DNA of 64,000 bases from JAHBWV01 sp964588385 (GTDB lineage: Bacteria; Planctomycetota; Phycisphaerae; Phycisphaerales; UBA1924), in NCBI GenBank assembly GCA_964588385.1, contig CAZPPG010000012.1, forward strand, positions 1 through 64,000, given 5' to 3'. A model generated the notes under the pieces. The model ran no database searches, had not been told where the DNA came from, and was given only the letters and a program-made list of their open reading frames with translations. The position numbers and the translations under genes were made by a program. Of this stretch, positions 1 through 6,688 are shown one piece after another. Numbering within the stretch: position 1 is the stretch's first letter; each line of letters opens with the position of its first letter.

Positions 1-85
1 GCCACGTGAGCATGCCGCTGAGGGTGAGGCCGTGCTTCATCGCGACGATGGCGAGTGAGAACTGCGGGACGGCGAGGTCGTCCAA
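1..85 (-). CDS. Partial hypothetical protein cut by the left window edge
   Basis: A reading frame on the minus strand enters from the window edge with strong G/C in third codon positions and a protein-like peptide (DDLAVPQFSLAIVAMKHG followed by LTLSGMLTW). This looks like a helix-rich, possibly helix-turn-helix, segment. The only conventional in-frame start seen is a TTG at 85, with no clear ribosome-binding site. The frame stays open upstream through the REP array to beyond 255, where it is Pro/Ser/Thr-rich, so the true start is uncertain. I do not recognise the family, and it could also be a non-coding coincidence. Confidence 0.3.
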   Translation of the reverse strand, partial: MDDLAVPQFSLAIVAMKHGLTLSGMLTW

Positions 86-188
86 GATTCGGTCGGTGAG
101 TGTGGGTGGAGGGAGGAGTGAGGAGAGTGTGGTGGGGGTTGAGTCGTCAAACGTGGGGAAATGAGGAGGGGGGGAATGAGGAGAGGGA

Positions 189-294
189 GCACTGACCCGA
201 AGCGGGTCAGTGGCACTTGAACCGTGAGCACTGGCTGACAAGCAGCCAGTGGCATGGGGAGAAGAAGCACTGGCTGGCAAGCAGCCAGTGGCAT
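189..294. repeat. Array of three REP-like hairpins with a 39-base period
   Basis: Three 28-base palindromic units start at 189, 228 and 267, exactly 39 bases apart, separated by 11-base linkers. Each begins GCAC and ends GTGGCA. Units two and three have stems CACTGGCT / AGCCAGTG and differ at one loop base. Unit one has a different but self-complementary stem, CACTGACCC / GGGTCAGTG. The same 28-mers recur beside the transposase at 1125-1152 and 1787-1814. This arrangement is typical of REP clusters (BIME-like) associated with a RAYT transposase. Confidence 0.85.
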
Positions 295-431
295 GCGCGG
301 GCGGAGTTGTCGCAGTTGGGGCGACCATGACCCGACGATACAGCGTCGGCGGCGGCGTGCAAGTGGTTTTGAGCGGGAAAGAGCGGAGTGGGGTCAAATG
401 GGCGCACAAACACCCCTGATGCGCGCGGGTT

Positions 432-453
432 CACTGACAACAGTCTGTCAGTG
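432..453. repeat. Solitary palindrome related to the REP hairpins
   Basis: An inverted repeat with arms CACTGACA and TGTCAGTG separated by six bases. It shares the CACTG/CAGTG tips of the REP family but lacks the GCAC/GTGGCA ends, so it may be a decayed or divergent copy. It lies upstream of the CbrC-like gene. No other gene is visible between 296 and 561. An AG-rich microrepeat of the type agatcgcagattgccagat follows at about 477-505. Confidence 0.5.
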
Positions 454-561
454 AGGGGAAGTCAAGTGGGAAAAATGGCAGATCGCAGATTGCCAGATGG
501 CAGACAGACAGGATGGGAGCTGCGTGGTCCAGAACGACCGGCGTCCTTGTAGACTCCACCC

Positions 562-1104
562 ATGGACCCATTCCCCACCTTCCCGTACTTCGAGAATCCC
601 CTCGACCCGCTCCAGATGTGCTTCGAGCGGACAGACGCGCCGTGCGCATGCTGCCGCATCGCCCGCGGCTGGGTCTACACCGGCAACATGTACGGCCACG
701 GAACCGAAGATCCTCGCGTGTGCCCCTGGTGCATCGCTGATGGCTCCGCTTCAACGTGGTACCCCGGCGCCTTCAACACCATTGCCGATGGCGCGTCCGC
801 ACAAGCCCTCGACATGGTTGAGAATCGCACGCCCAACCCGAACACGTGGCAGGATTGGCGTTGGCCGGTCTGCTGCGGCGACGGTTGCGTGTTCAAGGGC
901 CAGGCCCAGTACGAGCGCCTGACACAGCAATGGCCGGAGGCCGGCAAGGCCCTCATCGCCGCGTACGAAGAGGCAGGCGGCTGGCTCGGAACATCCTCCG
1001 CAACCGAGTTCCTTGAGATGTTCAAGAGTGAGTGCGATCCGGCTGCGTACGCGTTCCAGTGCCGCGCGTGCGGCACGTGGAAAGTGGAGTGGGACATGAG
1101 TTGA
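562..1104 (+). CDS. CbrC family (UPF0167) protein
   Basis: A 180-residue protein with the features I associate with the CbrC/UPF0167 family: an N-terminal FPYFENPL-type start, a Cys-rich CACC pair near residue 29, ARGWVYTG at about 34-41, and CPWCIADGSA at about 54-63. Two further Cys clusters (CCGDGC near residue 103 and CRACG near 170) suggest metal binding. E. coli CbrC is linked to colicin E2 tolerance by a CreBC-regulated gene; whether that role applies here is unknown. The ATG at 562 starts at the conserved N-terminus. The gene ends just before an inverted REP copy and the transposase, so this is a repeat-rich accessory spot. Confidence 0.85.
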   Translation: MDPFPTFPYFENPLDPLQMCFERTDAPCACCRIARGWVYTGNMYGHGTEDPRVCPWCIADGSASTWYPGAFNTIADGASAQALDMVENRTPNPNTWQDWRWPVCCGDGCVFKGQAQYERLTQQWPEAGKALIAAYEEAGGWLGTSSATEFLEMFKSECDPAAYAFQCRACGTWKVEWDMS

Positions 1105-1124
1105 AGCGGGAGATCGGAGAGGTC

Positions 1125-1152
1125 ATGCCACTGGCTGCTTGCCAGCCAGTGC
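1125..1152 (-). repeat. REP hairpin upstream of the RAYT gene, inverted orientation
   Basis: This 28-mer is the exact reverse complement of the copy at 267-294. Its stem is CACTGGCT / AGCCAGTG. It lies 39 bases before the transposase ATG and faces the copy at 1787-1814, so the transposase gene is bracketed by two oppositely oriented REPs. Confidence 0.9.
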
Positions 1153-1191
1153 GACTTGGGTCGGAATCGAAATCATCGGAGGCGCAATGAC

Positions 1192-1797
1192 ATGGAGTTC
1201 GCGTCTCGTCGGAAGCGTGTTCATCATGCGCCGACCACCGCTCGTTTACGTCTGTTGACGTTCTCGTGCTTCCAGCGGCGTCCGCTGCTGGAGGATGGCC
1301 GCACACGACCGCTCCTCGCGGATTCGCTCGTCCGCGCGAGTGTGAAGAACCGCTTTGAGCTCGTCGCGTTCGTGTTCATGCCGGAGCACGTGCATCTGAT
1401 TGTGAGACCGCTCGCGACATCGACTGGTGTGCCGCGGCTGCTCTCGGGAATCAAGCGCCCCATGTCTGTTCGATATCGGGCAATGCTGGAGACGGAGCAA
1501 AGTCCGTTGCTCGATTCCTTGACCGTGCAAGAGCGGCCGGGAAAGTCGGCCTTTCGATTCTGGCAGGAGGGGTCGGGTCACGACCGCATTCTGACCAATG
1601 CCGCAGCGATCGTTGCGGCTCTGAAGTATGTCCATCGAAATCCGGTGAAAAGGTTGCTCTGTGAGAGGCCTGAGGCGTGGGAGTGGTCCAGCTTTCGGCA
1701 GTACGCGGGACTGGAGGTCGGGGCCGAAGTGCCGCGCGTGGTTGAGTGGAAGCACGGACTGAGGCAACAGAATGGTGGATCGAAGAGCACTGGCTGA
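1192..1797 (+). CDS. REP-associated tyrosine transposase (RAYT, Y1/HUH superfamily)
   Basis: A 201-residue IS200/IS605-like single-domain HUH nuclease. The metal-binding HUH motif is in MPEHVHLIV (H66 and H68). The probable nucleophile is Y146 in KYVHRNPVKR, followed by the W-x-W-S-S-F segment typical of RAYTs. RAYTs are domesticated transposases thought to cut and spread REP hairpins. The ATG at 1192 is preferred because GGAGG lies 9 bases upstream; a TTG 36 bases earlier is in frame but has no ribosome-binding site. The gene is flanked by inverted REPs at 1125-1152 and 1787-1814, and its TGA stop lies inside the second REP. No transposon ends are seen. All catalytic motifs look intact. Confidence 0.92.
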   Translation: MEFASRRKRVHHAPTTARLRLLTFSCFQRRPLLEDGRTRPLLADSLVRASVKNRFELVAFVFMPEHVHLIVRPLATSTGVPRLLSGIKRPMSVRYRAMLETEQSPLLDSLTVQERPGKSAFRFWQEGSGHDRILTNAAAIVAALKYVHRNPVKRLLCERPEAWEWSSFRQYAGLEVGAEVPRVVEWKHGLRQQNGGSKSTG

Positions 1798-1814
1798 CAA
1801 GCAGCCAGTGGCAT
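1787..1814 (+). repeat. REP hairpin overlapping the RAYT stop codon
   Basis: A 28-base copy identical to 228-255, with stem CACTGGCT / AGCCAGTG. The last codons and TGA stop of the transposase are read from its left arm. It ends 28 bases before the CPBP protease start. Confidence 0.9.
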
Positions 1815-1842
1815 ACCCCCGCCCAGCCGATACCCTTTGCCC

Positions 1843-3489
1843 ATGCCGAACCCACACGACCCGAACTCATCCTTTGATCCGCGTTCGGGCAGCAAGATCG
1901 ATCCGCGTGATCCCTTCGGGACGCCGGGCTCGCCGCGGGCCCTGAACCCGTACGCGCCGGCCGCCTCCTTCGGCTCGGGCGACGGGGGTCCGCCCACGTC
2001 TCAAGGGCCGCTCTCCGATGTGGAAGGCCGCGACACGCCCGACCCCGGCTCGCCCGGCGCGCGCACGCTCGCGTGGGTCGTCGCGATCGTGCTGTTCACC
2101 ATTACCTTCTTCCTGGCGCAGTGCGAGCATGTCGCCCCGGGCGGCCCGACATCCGTCGCGGAAGCTCCCGACCCCGACAGCGAGCAGTCGGTCGTCATGA
2201 CGTCCATGTTCATCAAGCTCGGGCGGGCCTTTGAGGGGATGCAGCCGGGGAGTTCTGAGCCGCTGATGCAGCAGGTCGATGCCGCGGTCGGGGCCGCGCC
2301 CGATCCCTTGACCGAACAGGTCCGGGCCGCGATCGCCGCGGCCGAACTCGCCGGTGCTGAAGATGCCCTTTCGCGCCTGGACACGGCCGAGAAGCGCGTG
2401 AATGACGAGCGTGTCTCCGCCGCGGATCCGCTCGCACCGGAGAAAGCCGACGCGCTCATCGGGGACATCGAACTCCTCCGCGCCATCTACCACGGCAACA
2501 TCGATGGGCTGACACAGACGGAGCGTGACGAACTGGTCGCGCATCACGGGCGGCTCGGGCGCATCGCGCTCTCCTACGGCAAGCCCGCGAGCGATCCGGA
2601 TCGTGCCGCGCTCGTCGAGGGCGGCGAGGTGATGATGGGGATTCTCTTCGCGTTCGGCGCGTTGCTTGTGCTGCTGATCCCGGCATCGCTGACGTGCTTC
2701 ATCATCGCGATCATCCGATTCACGAAGCCGGGCGCGAAGGCCGCGTTCGTGCCGCCGACGCCCGGAGGGAGTGTCTATATCGAGATGCTCGCGATCTTCC
2801 TTATCGCGTTCCTCTTGGTGCAGGTGGCGATGGCGGGCGTGGGGGCGGCCATGGGCCCGAACGCGGATGAGGGGACGCTGACGACGATCGGGCTTCTGGC
2901 GCAGTGGCCGGTCGCGCTGGTCGCGTTCTGGCCGCTGGTGCGGGGCGTGTCGCTGCGCGACCACGCGCGCCGCATCGGCTGGACACGGGGCAAGGGCGTC
3001 CTCCGCGAGATCTTCGCGGGCATCTTCGCGTATCTGGCGGGAGTGCCGCTGCTGGTGGGGGCGTTCATCATCACGATCATCGCGGTGCTGATCCAGGCCG
3101 CGATCGAGAAGGCGGCGGGGGGCGAGGGCGCGCCGCCGGCCAATCCGATTCTCGACATCGCGACCTCGGGCGGCCTCGCGCCGATCCTGCTCTTCCTCTT
3201 GGCGACGATCTGGGCTCCCTTTACGGAGGAGGCGATCTTCCGTGGGGCTCTGTTCAGGCACCTGCGCTCCAGGCGCGGGCTGCTGCTCTCCGCCGTGGTC
3301 TCCGCGCTCTTCTTCGGGCTGATCCACGGCTATGCGTTCTTCATGCTGCTGCCGGTGATCACCCTTGGCTTCAACTTCGCCCTGATGCGCGAGTGGCGCG
3401 GCTCGCTCATCGCGCCCATCACGGCCCACGCCCTGCACAACGCGACCATCATGGGTCTGGTACTGGGGATCATGTCGCAGATCGGCTGA
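1843..3489 (+). CDS. CPBP family intramembrane glutamic endopeptidase
   Basis: A 548-residue membrane protein. A Pro/Ser-rich cytoplasmic start precedes one transmembrane helix (about residues 75-95), an Ala/Glu-rich soluble segment, and then a bundle of hydrophobic helices from about residue 265 on. The C-terminal third carries the CPBP (Abi/CAAX protease) motifs: EEAIFRG with E462-E463, FFGLIHG, and the HALHN segment near the end. These residues form the catalytic site in Rce1-type enzymes. The substrate is unknown; relatives process prenylated proteins, bacteriocins or anti-sigma factors. The ATG at 1843 is preferred over a TTG two codons earlier. The N-terminal soluble extension makes it longer than the usual 200-300 residues. 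Confidence 0.85.
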   Translation: MPNPHDPNSSFDPRSGSKIDPRDPFGTPGSPRALNPYAPAASFGSGDGGPPTSQGPLSDVEGRDTPDPGSPGARTLAWVVAIVLFTITFFLAQCEHVAPGGPTSVAEAPDPDSEQSVVMTSMFIKLGRAFEGMQPGSSEPLMQQVDAAVGAAPDPLTEQVRAAIAAAELAGAEDALSRLDTAEKRVNDERVSAADPLAPEKADALIGDIELLRAIYHGNIDGLTQTERDELVAHHGRLGRIALSYGKPASDPDRAALVEGGEVMMGILFAFGALLVLLIPASLTCFIIAIIRFTKPGAKAAFVPPTPGGSVYIEMLAIFLIAFLLVQVAMAGVGAAMGPNADEGTLTTIGLLAQWPVALVAFWPLVRGVSLRDHARRIGWTRGKGVLREIFAGIFAYLAGVPLLVGAFIITIIAVLIQAAIEKAAGGEGAPPANPILDIATSGGLAPILLFLLATIWAPFTEEAIFRGALFRHLRSRRGLLLSAVVSALFFGLIHGYAFFMLLPVITLGFNFALMREWRGSLIAPITAHALHNATIMGLVLGIMSQIG

Positions 3490-3510
3490 ACCACTCGCGG
3501 GCGGCAGTGG

Positions 3511-3518
3511 TATATTGC
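3511..3518 (+). promoter_or_regulatory. Possible -10 element (GGTATATTGC)
   Basis: TATATT lies 8 bases before the ATG of the phosphatase/cytochrome gene, in the context GGTATATTGC. A near-identical GGTACATTGC occurs at 49119-49128 before another exported-protein gene. No good -35 box is visible here. If real, the transcript would be almost leaderless. Confidence 0.25.
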
Positions 3519-3523
3519 ATCGC

Positions 3524-4498
3524 ATGAAGAGGCACACGCTGCTGAAGATCGTCGGCGCGATCGCGCTGGTTCCCGCCCTGGCACTGCTCGCCGGTTCGAC
3601 GCTGGGCTTTGGACACCAGCCGGCAAAACTCCCGGAAATCAAGGCCCAAAGCGAGTCCGAGCCGGGAGCCAAAGCGGGCGCGGAGGTACACCACGTGCCG
3701 GTGCTGGTCGCGGGCCCGGGGCTGTACTCAGGCCCTTCGCCGGTGGAGGCGCACGACTTTGATCAGTTGAAGTCGCTGGGCGTGAAGACGATTATCTCTG
3801 TGGATGGTGCGCGGCCGGAGTTGGAACTGGCGAAGGCACAGGGGATGCGCTACGTCCACATTCCCGTGGGATATCACGGCGTTTCCAGAGAGCAGACGCT
3901 GGCGATCGCGCGGGCGATCAAGGATCTGCCCGGGCCTGTGTACGTGCACTGCCACCACGGCAAGCACCGCGGGCCCGCGGCTGTTGCCACCGCCGCGATC
4001 GCGCTCGGGCGCATCAACACCGAGCAGGCCCTGTCGTTCATGAAGATCGCCCAGACCGCGCCGTCGTATACGGGGCTCTGGGAGTGTGCGCAGACCATGG
4101 AGGTGGTGGATCTCAGCGAGTTGGCCGCCGCGGCGTCGGACTTCCCGGAGGTCGCGCCCGTGGGCGACATGGTCACGGCGATGGTCGAGATCGATGAGCG
4201 GGCGGAGCACCTGAAGTCCATCGAGAAGGCGTCGTGGGGCGTTCCCAAGGAGCACCCGGACCTCGTGCCCGTGGCGGAAGCCGCGCGGCTGGTCGATGTC
4301 TATCGCGCGCTGGCCGAACTGGAAGCGACCGCCACGCAGCACGCGGACCTGCCCGCGCTCTTTGAGAAGGCCGCCGTTGAGGCCAAGGCGCTGGAGACGC
4401 TGCTCGAGGGGCCGACGATCGATGTGGCCAAGGCGTCCGAGGCGTACAAGGTCATCATGCAGACGTGCAAGGATTGCCACAAGACGCACAGGGACTAG
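3524..4498 (+). CDS. Exported DSP-type phosphatase fused to a C-terminal cytochrome c motif
   Basis: A 324-residue protein with a signal peptide (about residues 1-30). The central domain resembles dual-specificity phosphatases: a conserved IISVDGA strand, then the P-loop HCHHGKHRG with C143 and R149 matching the CX5R signature. After residue 200 the sequence becomes helical and ends with C315-K-D-C318-H319, a CxxCH haem-attachment motif close to the C-terminus as in cytochrome c'-like four-helix proteins. This pairing of a phosphatase fold with a c-type haem site is unusual. Its substrate and redox role are unknown. The ATG at 3524 fits the signal peptide better than a TTG nine bases upstream. 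Confidence 0.75.
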   Translation: MKRHTLLKIVGAIALVPALALLAGSTLGFGHQPAKLPEIKAQSESEPGAKAGAEVHHVPVLVAGPGLYSGPSPVEAHDFDQLKSLGVKTIISVDGARPELELAKAQGMRYVHIPVGYHGVSREQTLAIARAIKDLPGPVYVHCHHGKHRGPAAVATAAIALGRINTEQALSFMKIAQTAPSYTGLWECAQTMEVVDLSELAAAASDFPEVAPVGDMVTAMVEIDERAEHLKSIEKASWGVPKEHPDLVPVAEAARLVDVYRALAELEATATQHADLPALFEKAAVEAKALETLLEGPTIDVAKASEAYKVIMQTCKDCHKTHRD

Positions 4499-4558
4499 AG
4501 ATCGCAAAGAACAGATCGCCAAATGGCAAACGGTGGAAGGGGACGCGATGCTGTGTCC

Positions 4559-4586
4559 ATTGCCTATTGCCTATTGCCTATTGCCC
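4559..4586. repeat. 7-base tandem repeat (CCTATTG) at the end of gatA
   Basis: About four tandem copies of a heptamer (attgcct). On the minus strand the copies encode the final residues of GatA (GAIGNRQ) and its TAG stop. Just beyond it, at 4503-4535, lies a degenerate agatcgccaaatggcaaa tract resembling 477-505. Tandem repeats here suggest slippage has set the C-terminus of GatA. Confidence 0.6.
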
Positions 4587-6066
4587 CTTCCAGCATCCGC
4601 GCGATGCGGAGCAGCCGCGACTCGTCAAAGGCCTGGCCGATCAGTTGCACGCCCACGGGGAGCGAGACACCATCGACTGTTGTCGGCGTGCCGGGGAGTG
4701 TGATCGCTGGGAGGCCCGCGAGGTTGACGGTGACGGTGTAGACATCCTCCAGGTACATCGCGAGGGGGTCGGTCGTCTTCTCGCCGAGCTTGAACGCGGG
4801 CGTCGGGCTGGAGGGCATGAGGATCGCATCGCAGCCGGGCGTGCCCATCGCGTGGTTGGGTGCGAACGCGCGGTCGTAATCCTGCTTGATGCGGCGGCGG
4901 ACCTTGAGGGCGGCGTTGTAATAGGCGTCGGCGTAGCCGCTGGAGAGCGCGTAGGTGCCGAGCATGATGCGTCGCTGGACCTCCGGGCCGAAGCCCTCGG
5001 AACGCGACTTGCAGTAGAGGTCGAGCAATGTGTCGTCGGGCGCGAGCAAGGCGCGATGGCCGTAGCGGATGCCGTCGAAGCGGGCGAGGTTTGAGCTGGC
5101 CTCCGCGCAGGCGACGAGGTAGTAGGCCGCGATGCCGTGGGCGACGTGCTCGAGATCGATCTCGACGATGCGGGCGCCTATGCGCACGAAGGCGTCGATC
5201 GCGTCGCCCAGGGCGTTGACGACGCCGGGGTGGTTGTGGGAGTCGTGGGCCTGCCTGGGCACGCCGATGACGGGTCGATCGATGGGTGTGTTGAGCGTGG
5301 CGAGCAGCGCGGGCGCGGGCATGTCCGCGCTCGTGGAGTCATTGGCATCGATGCCGCAGATTGTTTCGAGGATGAGGGCGCAGTCTTCAACCGTGCGCGC
5401 GAAGGGTCCGATCTGGTCGAGGGAGGATGCGTAGGCGACGAGGCCGTAGCGGCTGACGCGTCCGTAGGTTGGTTTCATGCCGACGATGCCGGAGAGGCCC
5501 GCGGGCTGGCGAATGGAGCCGCCGGTGTCGCTGCCGAGCGCGACGGGGACGATGCCCGATGCGACGGCGGCGGCGGAGCCGGATGAGGAGCCACCGGGGA
5601 CGCATGTGTGGTCGTGCGGGTTTTTGGTTGGGCCGAAGAAAGAGGACTCGCCGCTGGAGCCCATGGCGAACTCGTCCATATTGGTCTTGCCGACGATGAT
5701 GGCGCCGGCATCGATCAGTCGCTGGCCAGCGGTGAGCGTGTAGGGGGAGCGATAGTCGGCGAGCATCCTGCTGGCGCAGGTGGTGCGGCCCCAACTGAGG
5801 CACATGTTGTCCTTGAGCGCGATGGGAACGCCGGCGAGCGGGCCGAGCGTGCGCCCCGCGGCACGCGCGTGGTCAATGAGGCGGGCCTGCGTGAGGGCTT
5901 CATCGTGGAAGATGTCGATAAAGGCGTTGAGTGCGGGGTTGAGGGTGTCGAGTTGGGTGAGCGCGTGCTGCGTGGCTTCGACAGCGGTGAGCTCGCCGGC
6001 GCGGATGCGGGCGGCGAGCGCGGCGGCGGAGAGTGAAGAAGCAGGAGGTGGGGGCGTGGAGGTCAT
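4564..6066 (-). CDS. gatA: Aspartyl/glutamyl-tRNA(Asn/Gln) amidotransferase subunit A
   Basis: A 500-residue amidase-signature enzyme that generates ammonia from glutamine for transamidation of misacylated Glu-tRNA(Gln) and Asp-tRNA(Asn). Visible signatures are GVPIALKDN with the catalytic Lys, the GGSSSGSAAAVASG amidase block with the cis-Ser, and GSDTGGSIRQPA carrying the Ser nucleophile. The C-terminal half is also family-typical (MPSSPTPAFKLGEK). The ATG overlaps the gatC stop by four bases (ATGA), so the pair is translationally coupled. gatB is not in the window. The last residues are encoded by a tandem heptamer repeat. Confidence 0.97.
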   Translation of the reverse strand: MTSTPPPPASSLSAAALAARIRAGELTAVEATQHALTQLDTLNPALNAFIDIFHDEALTQARLIDHARAAGRTLGPLAGVPIALKDNMCLSWGRTTCASRMLADYRSPYTLTAGQRLIDAGAIIVGKTNMDEFAMGSSGESSFFGPTKNPHDHTCVPGGSSSGSAAAVASGIVPVALGSDTGGSIRQPAGLSGIVGMKPTYGRVSRYGLVAYASSLDQIGPFARTVEDCALILETICGIDANDSTSADMPAPALLATLNTPIDRPVIGVPRQAHDSHNHPGVVNALGDAIDAFVRIGARIVEIDLEHVAHGIAAYYLVACAEASSNLARFDGIRYGHRALLAPDDTLLDLYCKSRSEGFGPEVQRRIMLGTYALSSGYADAYYNAALKVRRRIKQDYDRAFAPNHAMGTPGCDAILMPSSPTPAFKLGEKTTDPLAMYLEDVYTVTVNLAGLPAITLPGTPTTVDGVSLPVGVQLIGQAFDESRLLRIARMLEGAIGNRQ

Positions 6067-6416
6067 GCGCCGCCCCCCCCCACGCCATCACCGATGACCT
6101 TGGGGACTTTGATGTAGGGCGGGAGGGCGTCGCGCGCGAGGGCCATGGCATCGGCGTTGGTGAGCATGGGGCCGATGTCGTCCGGACGCGTGCGGTTGGT
6201 CGGATCGCCGACGTGCGTGAGGGGCTCGGCATCTTCCAGATCGAGGGCGCGGATGCGCTCGATGTAGTTCAGGACGTCGGAGAGCTGGTGCTGGTAGAGA
6301 GCGACCTCGTCGTCGGTGATGGCGAGGCGCGCGAGAGATGCAACCTTGCGGACGGTCGCTTCGGAGAGTGGTGGGGAGAGTGGTGGGGGAGATGTCGGGT
6401 GCGGATCGGCGGGCAT
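6063..6416 (-). CDS. gatC: Aspartyl/glutamyl-tRNA(Asn/Gln) amidotransferase subunit C
   Basis: A 117-residue GatC. The core VRKVASLARLAITDDEV, the helix YQHQLSDVLNYIERI, and the GatC tail pattern LTHVGDPTNRTRPDD are all visible. GatC is a small chaperone-like subunit that wraps the GatA-GatB interface. The ATG at 6416 follows an open upstream frame; a Pro/Ser-rich stretch precedes the conserved part. A glycine run precedes the stop. It is cotranscribed with and overlaps gatA. Confidence 0.92.
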   Translation of the reverse strand: MPADPHPTSPPPLSPPLSEATVRKVASLARLAITDDEVALYQHQLSDVLNYIERIRALDLEDAEPLTHVGDPTNRTRPDDIGPMLTNADAMALARDALPPYIKVPKVIGDGVGGGGA

Positions 6417-6516
6417 GGGTGAGGGTATGGGCCAGGAGCGCGGGTGTGAGGGGAGGTGCGTCGCGTCGCCTCCGGCGACTCGAAGGCGTTTCAAGGAAGT
6501 CGCTGCGCGACGGACT

Positions 6517-6573
6517 GTACCGGGGGTGTCGGTCGGCGACCCCCACGCGCCTCGCTCCACACCCCGGCTCCGA
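6517..6573. repeat. CCGGGGGT hairpin element
   Basis: A nested inverted repeat: GGGGGT (6522-6527) pairs with ACCCCC (6539-6544), and CCGGGGGTGT (6520-6529) can alternatively pair with ACACCCCGG (6559-6567). A related element with TACCGGGGGTC and GACCCCCG arms lies at 33579-33615. The element sits between gatC and the giant kinase gene. Nothing else recognisable lies in 6417-6688 apart from the terminator-like hairpin. Confidence 0.4.
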
Positions 6574-6618
6574 ACGAGGAGGCCTTCGGGCTCGGAAGAG
6601 ACTTGATACGAAGGCGCG

Positions 6619-6646
6619 AAGCCGCCGCCCGGGAGAGCGGCGGCTT
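6619..6646 (-). terminator. Hairpin downstream of the giant kinase gene
   Basis: An 8-base perfect GC stem (GCCGCCGC 6621-6628, GCGGCGGC 6637-6644) with an 8-base loop, flanked by A/T pairs. It lies 43 bases past the stop of the leftward kinase gene. The T-tract is short, so termination may be weak. Confidence 0.45.
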
Positions 6647-6688
6647 TGGGGCTCACGTGTTGGGCAAATCGGGCTCGGAGGCGTGTGG

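Noticed and set aside
189..294. Possible CRISPR array
   Set aside because: The period is regular, but repeats are strong palindromes with only 11-base linkers, one repeat has a different stem, and no cas gene is nearby. REP hairpins with a RAYT explain it better.
562..1104. CbrC gene as cargo of the REP/RAYT unit
   Set aside because: REPs do not delimit a transposon, and RAYTs are not known to carry passenger genes; proximity alone is not enough.
1867..3672. Long reading frame of about 600 codons opposite the CPBP protease gene
   Set aside because: It is antisense to a clear membrane protease, is dominated by Arg/Asp/His low-complexity sequence, and arises from high GC in the opposite strand.
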